From NCBI GenBank assembly GCA_016763595.1, contig JAESTN010000330.1:1-7566 (forward strand): DNA of 7,566 nucleotides. Direction: 5' to 3'. Both the position numbers and the translations under genes were made by a program. Below are positions 1 to 5,651 of the stretch, one piece after another. Source of the stretch: Flavobacteriaceae bacterium. GTDB lineage: Bacteria > Bacteroidota > Bacteroidia > Flavobacteriales > Flavobacteriaceae. Below the pieces are notes generated by a model that saw only the letters and a list, made by a program, of their open reading frames with translations, was not told the DNA's origin and did not search any database. The number at the start of each line of letters is the position of its first letter. The first letter of the stretch is position 1.

Positions 1-1
1 A

Positions 2-601
2 AACCTTATAGCTACTTTTGAAAATGGTTTGGAGGCTGTAAATGATTCGGTTATTGATTCGGCACAAATTATTTTTCTTGACATACAAATGAAAAAGTTA
101 AATGGCTTGGAATTTCTTGAAGTCACAAATACAAAGGCAAAGGTTATCATTGTTTCAGCATATAGAGAGTACGCTTTAGACGGCTATCAATATGATGTTT
201 CTGGGTACTTATTAAAACCTTTCTCGTTTCAACAATTTTTAAAAACGGTGCTGAAAGTTCAATCAGAAGCTTTGGAGGAGATCACTGATGAAAAACCTTA
301 TATTTTTATAAAGAGTGGAACTCAATATAAAAAAATAACCAAAAGCGATATTTTGTATGTGAAAGGAATGGCAGATTATTTGACACTATATACCACCTCA
401 GAAAAAATACTAACCCTAATGTCGTTTAAAGATATTTTAAGTCTCTTAAATAGTTCAGATTTTATTAGAGTTCATAAATCATTTGTTGTTTCGATACCAC
501 ATATTGATACAATATCAAGTGATAGTTTATTGATACATACTGAAGAAATTACCATCAGTAAAACATATAAAAAAGCTTTCTTTGATAGGGTGAAGAACTA
601 A
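2..601 (+). CDS. LytTR-family response regulator, N-terminus cut off by window edge
   Basis: This is a two-component response regulator of the LytR/AlgR type: a receiver domain is phosphorylated by a partner histidine kinase and a LytTR domain binds DNA. The frame is open to the left edge; the TTG at 29 is internal, since the preceding codons (NLIATFENG) already read as receiver sequence. About 25-30 residues with the acidic pair are therefore missing. The phospho-acceptor Asp is at 80-82 (IIFLDIQM), the switch Ser in VIIVSAY, and the conserved Lys at 215-217 (LLKPFS). The usual Pro after DIQM is Lys here. From about position 290 to the end lies the LytTR domain (YIFIKSG, ILYVKGMADYLTLYT, FIRVHKSFVVS). 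In Bacteroidota the partner kinase is normally the gene upstream, which is out of view. The gene converges on the minus-strand operon with only 27 bases between, and no strong terminator is visible there. Confidence 0.95.
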   Translation, partial: NLIATFENGLEAVNDSVIDSAQIIFLDIQMKKLNGLEFLEVTNTKAKVIIVSAYREYALDGYQYDVSGYLLKPFSFQQFLKTVLKVQSEALEEITDEKPYIFIKSGTQYKKITKSDILYVKGMADYLTLYTTSEKILTLMSFKDILSLLNSSDFIRVHKSFVVSIPHIDTISSDSLLIHTEEITISKTYKKAFFDRVKN

Positions 602-628
602 GAATTAGTACTTAATTACATGCTGATT

Positions 629-1039
629 TCACCTATCGGTTAGTCTATAAACAAATTTATGTCCACTCCAATTTTCATCAATTGATGCAACTTTTGTATC
701 AACCAATCCATTTTTAAGTCCATATTTCATAATCATAAACTTATCTAGTTCTGTAGCTAGTTTAGATGCTTTTTTAGGCCAACTAATCCATAAAACCCCG
801 TTCTTTTTTAGGCTTTCCTTTGCTATTTTATACAAACTCTCCAGCTCTGTAACGGTACGAACAAATATATGAATAAATACAAATTGTTGATGCTTTGCTG
901 TTTCATTTATTAGAACATTAATAGGGAAGTCAACAAAAAAGTCAGTATATTTTTTCGGTTGATTTAATACCATAATTTCAGAACCTTCTGTAATTCCAAG
1001 TTTTTTATATAGTGGTGTTGTAGAGATTTTGTTAGTCAT
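629..1039 (-). CDS. DUF3052-like protein
   Basis: This 136-residue soluble protein has the look of the DUF3052 family, whose function is not established. The recognisable features are an N-terminal TPLYKKLGI segment (residues 8-16) followed by 'GSEIMVLNQP', a central strand-rich part with 'FIHIFVRTVTELESL', the signature WISWPKKASK (84-93), and the C-terminal GLVDTKVASIDENWSGHKF (111-129). The order resembles a Rossmann-like fold such as that of SAM-dependent methyltransferases, but no complete SAM motif is visible, so no enzymatic role is assigned. The ATG overlaps the stop of the upstream membrane-protein gene by one base (TAATG), which suggests translational coupling. It is the last gene of a three-gene operon with the membrane protein and the DinB-like protein. 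Family assignment is from motif recall, not a search. Confidence 0.75.
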   Translation of the reverse strand: MTNKISTTPLYKKLGITEGSEIMVLNQPKKYTDFFVDFPINVLINETAKHQQFVFIHIFVRTVTELESLYKIAKESLKKNGVLWISWPKKASKLATELDKFMIMKYGLKNGLVDTKVASIDENWSGHKFVYRLTDR

Positions 1040-1392
1040 TATACACCCAATTGTTGTTTATAGATTAGTAATAAAACAACGGTTACAACTGAAATAAATG
1101 TTCCAACTTTTATGTACCAAAGCGTTAAAGAAGAAATAATAAGTCCGAAAATAAAAGTCCAATCTTGATCTGTCCACAAGCCGTATACCCAGGTTAACCA
1201 ACCTAAACCCAACACAATAAATAGAGGTCCTAATTTGAAAACATTTATTTTCAATTTGTAAAAAATTTTCGCCCAAGGTCCAGGTTTTTCTGGCCCCATG
1301 TATTTTCCTTTAATCAGAACATGAAAACCATCCATGGTCATAAATAATCCATTTGCAATGGCAAGGATTGTCATTATTATTTTTACTGTCAT
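1039..1392 (-). CDS. small polytopic inner-membrane protein, unknown function
   Basis: This 117-residue protein is very hydrophobic and probably spans the membrane four times: about residues 4-27, 50-72, 76-94 and 95-111. The loop between the first two helices is polar and contains the conspicuous block KGKYMGPEKPGPWAK (28-42). It is rich in Gly and Pro and is probably the family's conserved signature. A second likely signature is LTLWYIKVGT (89-98). I do not recognise a named family with certainty; it resembles uncharacterised Bacteroidota membrane proteins. It starts 7 bases after the DinB-like gene stops and ends overlapping the DUF3052-like start, so it is the middle gene of a tight operon. 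No catalytic motif is visible. The start is an ATG, with no clear ribosome-binding site, as is usual in this phylum. Confidence 0.7.
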   Translation of the reverse strand: MTVKIIMTILAIANGLFMTMDGFHVLIKGKYMGPEKPGPWAKIFYKLKINVFKLGPLFIVLGLGWLTWVYGLWTDQDWTFIFGLIISSLTLWYIKVGTFISVVTVVLLLIYKQQLGV

Positions 1393-1399
1393 CTGTTAT

Positions 1400-1891
1400 T
1401 TAAAAATAGCGTTCCTTTAGAATGTTTATATGGTGTTTTTCGTGGCCAATTATAGACTTTAGAAAATCTTCAAGCGTAACTTCATATTGTCTGGCCATTC
1501 CTTTTATGTTTAATTGTTTTTCAGACAATCCTTCGATAAAGCTAACAGATGCCTTTCTAACGTTTACAAAGTCAGTTATTAATTGTTGCAATGTTAACGC
1601 GTCAAAACGACTGTTCTCTATTAAAAAAAGTTGATCGTAACCCCATAGTTCTACGGATTCATTTCTACTCATTAAAAAGGCGCGAAATGTCATTATTCTT
1701 TCGTGATCCGTTAGATGTCCAAGGACTTGTTTAATACTCCACTTAGTAGGTTCATAGCGATACACCGCTTTTTCTTCACTGATGGAATTTAGAAATGTAA
1801 TGGTGGATTGCGAAGAGAATATGGACTGACAGTTCATGTTCTTTACAAAGTCAAAATAATAGGGAAATCCAGCTTCGGGTGTATATTTCAC
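1400..1891 (-). CDS. DinB/YfiT-like family protein (DinB_2)
   Basis: This 163-residue protein belongs to the DinB/YfiT-like four-helix-bundle superfamily. Members carry a metal held by three histidines; some act as bacillithiol or mycothiol transferases, but most are uncharacterised. The matching segments are PYYFDFV near the N-terminus, the YRYEPTKWSIKQVLGHLTDHER block (residues 44-65), and GHEKHHINILKERYF at the end (149-163). The probable metal ligands are His59, His150 and His154. The start is GTG at 1889-1891: the frame has a TAA six codons upstream and no ATG in between, and starting at the later Met19 would remove the family's 'PYY' block. It is the first gene of an operon with the membrane protein and the DUF3052-like protein. 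The 98-base upstream gap must hold the promoter, but I see no convincing box there. The exact substrate cannot be told from sequence. Confidence 0.88.
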   Translation of the reverse strand: MKYTPEAGFPYYFDFVKNMNCQSIFSSQSTITFLNSISEEKAVYRYEPTKWSIKQVLGHLTDHERIMTFRAFLMSRNESVELWGYDQLFLIENSRFDALTLQQLITDFVNVRKASVSFIEGLSEKQLNIKGMARQYEVTLEDFLKSIIGHEKHHINILKERYF

Positions 1892-1989
1892 TTTACTCGT
1901 TTTAGTTTAATTATTGATAAAATGGTTGTCACTTTTAATTTTCGTTTAAATATAGCAATTAATGATACTGATTGTTAGATGTATCTCCT

Positions 1990-2541
1990 TTATTCATTTA
2001 CAGAGATAAAAGTTTCTACCTCTGCAGTATCTCCATCAAAATATTTTTCTCCGTGTATCGTGAAATCTGCTTTATATGTACGTGCTTGGTTCAGTGTATT
2101 ATTTCCCCATATTTCCATCCAAGTATTCACAACAGCTTCTGGCATTTTTCCTTTTGAAACAAACTTTCGGTATGCGGATTTTTTAATTGTTATTCCAACA
2201 AAACCTTTTGGGATATTTTCTAACGAACTCACAGGCAATCCAATAATTGTAGTATATGCTCCTTTAAAATCGGTTTCATAATCTGTGTATACTGCATACA
2301 TATTCTCATTTAGTTTATTCGGAATTTGTTCTTGAATTTTCTCATCCCAAAACCTCCCCCATATTCTTTCTATGTCTTTGGAAGCTTGTCCATTTTCGTT
2401 CGTTGTTCTTATGGAAATTCCGATTATTTTAAATTCGTCAATATTTTGATGGTTCATCGATTTAGCTTTATTTATGTGTACTTCAGTTTTACAAGAAAAT
2501 ACGATACATGTAAAAAGAACATACTTTTGAACGTTTTTCAT
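1990..2541 (-). CDS. GyrI-like/AraC effector-binding domain protein with probable lipoprotein signal
   Basis: From about residue 36 on, this 183-residue protein reads as a GyrI-like small-molecule-binding domain, the domain at the C-terminus of many AraC/MerR regulators and in stand-alone Cass2-type proteins. Supporting blocks are FKIIGISIRTTNENGQA, IERIWGRFWDEKIQEQIPNK, MYAVYTDYETDFKGAYTTII, the 'IPKGF' turn, VVNTWMEIW and a C-terminal YKADFTIHG. No helix-turn-helix is present, so it is not itself a DNA-binding regulator. The N-terminus MKNVQKYVLFTCIVFSCK has a basic start, a hydrophobic stretch and a lipobox-like VFSC ending at Cys17. This implies export and lipid anchoring, although Phe at -2 is not ideal. 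An alternative start at Met29 (MNHQNIDEF) would give a cytoplasmic protein. No neighbour is close enough for an operon; a palindrome lies 36 bases upstream of its start. The domain call is firm; the lipoprotein call is moderate. Confidence 0.85.
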   Translation of the reverse strand: MKNVQKYVLFTCIVFSCKTEVHINKAKSMNHQNIDEFKIIGISIRTTNENGQASKDIERIWGRFWDEKIQEQIPNKLNENMYAVYTDYETDFKGAYTTIIGLPVSSLENIPKGFVGITIKKSAYRKFVSKGKMPEAVVNTWMEIWGNNTLNQARTYKADFTIHGEKYFDGDTAEVETFISVNE

Positions 2542-2577
2542 GATCGTTTATGAAGCTCCAAATGTAACCTGCTATGG

Positions 2578-2592
2578 TGACAGATTATGTCA
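2578..2592. promoter_or_regulatory. short perfect inverted repeat upstream of the GyrI-like gene
   Basis: TGACA-GATTA-TGTCA is a perfect 5-base inverted repeat with a 5-base centre. It lies 36-51 bases upstream of the ATG at 2541, in the place where a promoter or operator would be expected. A short GGTG/CACC pair flanks it further out (2576-2579 and 2601-2604), so it could also form a weak hairpin. Which protein, if any, binds it is unknown; arms this short can arise by chance. Confidence 0.3.
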
Positions 2593-2613
2593 AGGGTAGT
2601 ACACCAATTTCAA

Positions 2614-2814
2614 CTAATTTGATATTTTTTTAGTCTGACAGGTATTGATTGATAAGAAGTTTTTTTGCATTGGGCTTACTAGTTTCATATAAGAATAGCT
2701 ATGGATTTACATCCGAGAAATCCCCAAAGGAAATTCAGATCTGGTAAATTTGCTATGACCATTTGGTACATCCCAAATTGAGTACTTATTTTCACACACT
2801 ATTGTACATAGGCC
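2614..2814 (-). pseudogene. possible decayed coding remnant, one in-frame stop
   Basis: On the minus strand one frame stays open for 35 codons from 2814, meets TAA at 2707-2709, and then stays open for 30 more codons to TAG at 2614-2616. The first part contains the protein-like run ENKYSIWDVPNGHSKFTRS followed by EFPLGISRM; the second contains MKLVSPMQKNFLSINTCQ. It overlaps the 3' end of the 104-residue gene in the +1 frame. I recognise no family. On the plus strand the same DNA also gives a 26-residue reading frame from ATG at 2701 (MDLHPRNPQRKF...). AT-rich DNA gives open stretches of this size by chance fairly often, so this is a weak call. It could be a frameshifted tail of the neighbouring gene, the end of a lost mobile element, or nothing. 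The rest of the 2542-2791 gap shows only the palindrome at 2578 and a 6-base stem at 2761-2778. Confidence 0.2.
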
Positions 2815-3106
2815 TTATTTTGTGAACTCTCAATTTTTGAACTTTATCAGTTTTCCAAATTTCAATTTCATAACAATCTTCTCCATCGAGATCCTCTTCT
2901 GATAGTGTATCCAAATCAACATAATAAACTCTAACTCTATAGATTCCGTTTTCTAATTTAATTCGTTTTGCATCTCGAAAATTCTCCATACATCCAATTA
3001 CTACTAGCTTTCCAGAAATTATAGCTACATCAATTTCATTAATTTGGAATACTTGATTTAGATTTTCTTTTAATTTGGGTTCAAGATCATATATTTCAAG
3101 ATTCAC
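2792..3106 (-). CDS. hypothetical protein, 104 residues, GTG start
   Basis: I do not recognise the family. The protein is acidic in its middle and looks alternately stranded: LEIYDLEPKLKENL at the start, VAIISGKLVVIG (residues 27-38), then YRVRVYYVDLDTLSEEDLDG and CYEIEIWKTDKVQKLRV. There is no signal peptide, membrane segment or catalytic motif, and the composition suggests a small cytosolic beta-rich domain. The start is GTG at 3104-3106. TAA lies two codons upstream in the same frame, and the next Met is at residue 40, inside the second strand, so GTG is the only sensible start. The bases AAGAG directly before GTG resemble a Shine-Dalgarno sequence but are too close to serve it normally. 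It lies 96 bases downstream of the epimerase gene with a hairpin between, so it is probably not in the same transcript. A +1 frame continues past its stop, so a frameshift at its 3' end is possible. Confidence 0.6.
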   Translation of the reverse strand: MNLEIYDLEPKLKENLNQVFQINEIDVAIISGKLVVIGCMENFRDAKRIKLENGIYRVRVYYVDLDTLSEEDLDGEDCYEIEIWKTDKVQKLRVHKIRPMYNSV

Positions 3107-3144
3107 CTCTTAAAATACTAAATTTTATCCTTGGTTAAACTTCA

Positions 3145-3181
3145 TTAATAAGCACTAAACTTTAGGTTTAGCACTTATTAA
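3145..3181 (-). terminator. long hairpin downstream of the epimerase gene
   Basis: Two 16-base arms (3145-3160 and 3166-3181) pair at 14 of 16 positions around a 5-base TTTAG loop: eight pairs, a two-base mismatch, then six pairs closing on CTAAAC/GTTTAG. It starts 22 bases after the epimerase stop codon, which suits a transcription terminator or mRNA-protecting hairpin. The DNA that follows on the minus strand is only moderately T-rich, so this is not a textbook intrinsic terminator. It also lies about 40 bases upstream of the 104-residue gene and could serve as an operator for it. Confidence 0.5.
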
Positions 3182-3202
3182 CTATATATTATACCCGTGG
3201 TT

Positions 3203-4216
3203 CTATGCCGTTTTCTTCACTTTCCAATCGTTTTTTAAATATTCTAAAGCTTCAATTAGTGCTTCTTTTGATGATTTAGGATTGAAGTTTAATTCTTTTC
3301 TAGATTTACTAATATTAAAATCTTGATTTACGCCATAAAACATATCTATATAATGTCTTTCTAATAACGGAGCTTTTCCTGTTAATTTGCTTGAGAACTC
3401 CATTAATCCGGCCACGGAATACAATAAGAATTTAGGTACCTTTTTGGGAATCTTCAATTTTAATTCAGGAAATAATTCTGAAGCTATTTTCACACTCTCT
3501 TGAATTGAAGTATGTTGCTCATTGGCTAAAATATAACGCTCACCATTTTTCCCTTTTTGCATTGCATTGAAAGCGCCTAAAGCCACATCTTTTACATCTA
3601 TCCAATTTAACGATATATTTGTGTCTACAGGAATTTCATTATTAAGAATTTGGTATACTAGGTCGTTAGAGTAACTTAATTTGTAAGCCTCACTACCGAT
3701 CATTGCCGAGGGCAAAATTAAGACTGTTCTAATTCCATATTTTTTACCCAATTCAATCGCAAGTTTGTCCGAATCATTTTTAGAATTGTAATACCAATTT
3801 CTTCTGTCTTTATTGTATCCATTATCCACATTTGCAGGCAATTTTGTGTAATCCAAGGAGGCTACCGAACTTATAAATACAATGTTTTTGATACCACATT
3901 CTTTTGCGGTGTCGAACACATTTATAGTGCCTTGAACATTCGTGTCATAAATTTCTTCCTTCGGTTTTTTTGCCCACATACTAAAGTTTGCACCTACTGC
4001 ATATAGATTTGTAACCCCTGAAAATGCTTTTTTAAGTGATGCTCTGTCTGTAATATCTGCTTGTACAACTTCACAATCTAAGCCCTCAAAAGCTTGTTGA
4101 TTGCCCATGTTTCTTGTTGTTGCCCTTACGTTTACACCTTTAGATAATAATACCCTTACTAAGTTGTTTCCTAAATGCCCATTGGCACCTGTTACTAATG
4201 AAATTTCTTTGCTCAT
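3203..4216 (-). CDS. NAD(P)-dependent epimerase/dehydratase, extended SDR (dihydroflavonol-reductase-like)
   Basis: This 337-residue protein is a full-length extended short-chain dehydrogenase/reductase. The Rossmann dinucleotide site is TGANGHLG (residues 9-16), followed by the Asp54 of VQADITD that contacts the adenine in the family. Active-site elements are FISSVAS (114-120) with the catalytic Ser, and Tyr142/Lys146 of the YxxxK motif (YYNSK). LILPSAMIG (167-175) and NWIDVKDVALG match the substrate-side motifs of the dihydroflavonol-4-reductase/3-beta-HSD-like branch. A reducing or oxidising role on a hydroxyl/keto small molecule is expected; the substrate cannot be deduced. There is no signal peptide, so it is cytoplasmic, possibly membrane-associated through the hydrophobic FLLYSVAGLMEF segment. 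A Crp/Fnr-type regulator is encoded 62 bases upstream on the same strand, with a palindrome in between, so it may be co-transcribed with, or controlled by, that regulator. Confidence 0.9.
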   Translation of the reverse strand: MSKEISLVTGANGHLGNNLVRVLLSKGVNVRATTRNMGNQQAFEGLDCEVVQADITDRASLKKAFSGVTNLYAVGANFSMWAKKPKEEIYDTNVQGTINVFDTAKECGIKNIVFISSVASLDYTKLPANVDNGYNKDRRNWYYNSKNDSDKLAIELGKKYGIRTVLILPSAMIGSEAYKLSYSNDLVYQILNNEIPVDTNISLNWIDVKDVALGAFNAMQKGKNGERYILANEQHTSIQESVKIASELFPELKLKIPKKVPKFLLYSVAGLMEFSSKLTGKAPLLERHYIDMFYGVNQDFNISKSRKELNFNPKSSKEALIEALEYLKNDWKVKKTA

Positions 4217-4229
4217 TTTTTATGTTTTT

Positions 4230-4245
4230 ATATTTGAGCAAATGT
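4230..4245. promoter_or_regulatory. imperfect palindrome between regulator and epimerase genes
   Basis: ATATTTG-AG-CAAATGT pairs at six of seven positions per arm and lies 14-29 bases upstream of the epimerase ATG. Crp/Fnr-type proteins bind 14-16-base two-fold symmetric sites, so it could be the target of the regulator encoded next door. It does not match the classical TTGAT-N4-ATCAA or TGTGA-N6-TCACA boxes. A shorter AACA-TT-TGTT repeat lies at 4271-4280 over the regulator's stop codon. Confidence 0.35.
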
Positions 4246-4278
4246 CAGTAGTTTTTAGACTTTGTAAAATAACATTTG

Positions 4279-4848
4279 TTAGAAAGTGATTTGTTTTCGA
4301 ATGCGACTTAAGGATTGGGGCTCCATTCCTAAAAAAGAAGCTATATTTTCAATAGAAACATTTAAAGCCATTTGAGGTGAATTGTTTATAAATTTCAGAT
4401 ATCGTTCTTTGGCTGTAAGTATTTGAAAATCTTTTGCACGTTCCAATTTACGATTGAGGTGTTCATTGGTCACAATCTCGACATAATTAGTCCAAAAATC
4501 TCCTGATTGTTTTAAAATATCAAAATCTGGTTTAGAAATTTTCAACAATTTACAATTCGTAATCGCTTCGAAATTATCTACCGAGGGGGTTTGGTGCATA
4601 AAGCTATCCAAAGAAGTGAAAAATTCGTTTTCACTAACAAGATATTGGACTATTAGTTTTCCATCTATATTTTGATACCCTTTAACAATACCAGTACTTA
4701 AAAAATTAATATATCCTTCTGTTCCCCCTGCCTTTAAAAGATTTGTTTGTGCAGAAACATCCTCATATACAAAGTGCTTTTCTATTAAATTGACTTCGTC
4801 TTTAGTAATTGTAATTCGTGATTTTATATGTTTTATTAAGTTTTTCAT
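4279..4848 (-). CDS. Crp/Fnr-family transcriptional regulator
   Basis: This 189-residue protein has the layout of the small Bacteroidota Crp/Fnr regulators. An N-terminal cyclic-nucleotide-binding-like beta barrel (about residues 10-115) includes 'EGYINFLSTGIVKGYQ' and 'VQYLVSENEFFTSLDSF'. It is followed by the dimerisation helix (about 118-140) and the helix-turn-helix ILTAKERYLKFI ... VSIENIASFLGMEPQSLSRIRKQ (143-186). The protein ends right after the recognition helix, without the C-terminal wing extension of E. coli Crp, as is common in this branch. There are no Fnr-type cysteine clusters, and the arginine of the canonical cAMP pocket (RSA motif) is not seen, so the ligand is unknown and cAMP binding is doubtful. 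The downstream SDR gene on the same strand is the obvious candidate target. The start ATG fits the family's usual beginning. Confidence 0.92.
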   Translation of the reverse strand: MKNLIKHIKSRITITKDEVNLIEKHFVYEDVSAQTNLLKAGGTEGYINFLSTGIVKGYQNIDGKLIVQYLVSENEFFTSLDSFMHQTPSVDNFEAITNCKLLKISKPDFDILKQSGDFWTNYVEIVTNEHLNRKLERAKDFQILTAKERYLKFINNSPQMALNVSIENIASFLGMEPQSLSRIRKQITF

Positions 4849-4878
4849 TGTGTAGATTATAATGGTACAAAAAGCGAG

Positions 4879-4904
4879 GTCCCTGAGCTTGTAGAAAGCA
4901 GGGG
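4879..4904. repeat. degenerate REP-like palindromic element
   Basis: GTCCCTGAGCTTGTAGAAAG followed by CAGGGG strongly resembles the dispersed palindromic sequence CCTGAGCTTGTCGAAGG that I know from intergenic regions of many bacteria, here with a C-to-A change and two extra bases. It folds as CCCT/AGGG plus GCTT/AAGC with a two-base bulge and a GTAGA loop. On the minus strand a CTTTTTG run follows, so it could also act as a terminator for the adenylate kinase gene. A repeat in this position is best tested by a copy-number search of the genome. Confidence 0.4.
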
Positions 4905-4946
4905 TTTTAGTGGTAGGCCAGAACGAGTAATCAAGTATATGTTGTG

Positions 4947-5510
4947 TTACAAACTGGCTTTTATTCGTTCAGTAATTTCCTTAATTGTTCCAAGTCCATC
5001 GAAGGTTAAAACCTTGATTTTTGATTTCATATATTCAATAGCAGGTCTTGTTGAATGCTCATAAACTTCAATTCTTTTTATATGAATTTCAGGATCTTTA
5101 TCATCTTTTCGGTCAGATGTTTCTGCTCTCTTTTTTGCTCTTTTTAAAAGCTCAAGTTTTGGAACATCTATATTCAGGACTTTTCCAATTTGCATTTTCT
5201 TTGATTTCACTAATTCAAGTAGATCGTTTACTTGCCTTTTAGTTCTTGGATACCCATCTAATATGATTCCCTTGTGAGATTTGTTTTCATCTAAGATTTC
5301 GCTAAAAAGGTCTTTCATGATCGCGTCTGGAACCAAATCTCCTTTTTCCTCATATTCGGACATTATTTTCCCGATTTCTGTTCCGTTTTCTTTTTCTAAA
5401 CGGCATCTGTCTCCAGTTGATATATGTTTAAAATCTAATTGTTCATTTAAAATTTCACATTGAGTTCCTTTTCCTGAGTAAGGAGGTCCTGTTATTATTA
5501 GTATTTCCAT
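4947..5510 (-). CDS. adk: adenylate kinase (divergent, short-LID type)
   Basis: The enzyme transfers phosphate between ATP and AMP (to 2 ADP) in the cytoplasm. The 187-residue length matches short bacterial adenylate kinases. The P-loop is GPPYSGKGTQ (residues 8-17), the AMP-binding part carries HISTGDRCR (29-37) and 'KGDLVPDAIM', and the NMP/Walker-B region is LDGYPRTKRQ (84-93). The arginines of the core and reduced LID are at 124, 128, 134 and 146, with the pair Asp136-Asp137 (RKDDKD) and no zinc-binding cysteines. It departs from housekeeping enzymes in having Tyr-Ser where GPPGAGKGTQ has Gly-Ala, and Arg-Cys in place of Met-Leu after STGD. It is therefore likely a second, accessory copy or a related NMP kinase with altered substrate preference. 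It stands 141 bases from the next upstream gene, so co-transcription is uncertain. The upstream gap shows no clear promoter box. Confidence 0.88.
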   Translation of the reverse strand: MEILIITGPPYSGKGTQCEILNEQLDFKHISTGDRCRLEKENGTEIGKIMSEYEEKGDLVPDAIMKDLFSEILDENKSHKGIILDGYPRTKRQVNDLLELVKSKKMQIGKVLNIDVPKLELLKRAKKRAETSDRKDDKDPEIHIKRIEVYEHSTRPAIEYMKSKIKVLTFDGLGTIKEITERIKASL

Positions 5511-5651
5511 TTATATTTTTGTTGTGCTTATTTGCAATGGTTTTGTCTAAGGTTTTTTGTTGTTAAAGAGCGCTGTACTTTCCAAGCATGTACTGAACAC
5601 AATTGAAATAGGAAAATTCTGTAAGCATTTAATGATACCGATGTTAGCCTG

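Noticed and set aside
602..628. Bidirectional terminator between the response regulator and the DUF3052-like gene
   Set aside because: The only inverted repeat (AATTA/TAATT around GTACT) is five A-T pairs and too weak to support a terminator call.
1058..1276. Minus-strand 72-codon frame inside the membrane-protein gene
   Set aside because: It is a shifted frame of the hydrophobic 117-residue protein; the other frame has regular membrane helices and tight operon junctions.
1979..2281. Plus-strand open frames of 61 and 100 codons opposite the GyrI-like gene
   Set aside because: They are antisense to a well-supported effector-binding domain; their translations have no domain features.
2680..2750. 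Remnant of an AraC-type helix-turn-helix (plus strand reading SYGFTSEKSPKEIQIW)
   Set aside because: The resemblance to the GF...SPKE pattern is short, there is no upstream helix in the same frame, and the minus-strand reading is at least as protein-like.
4849..4870. TATAAT-like promoter just upstream of the Crp/Fnr start
   Set aside because: It lies only 8 bases from the ATG, which would make the transcript almost leaderless, and there is no partner box at the expected distance. Bacteroidota promoters also use a different -7 element.
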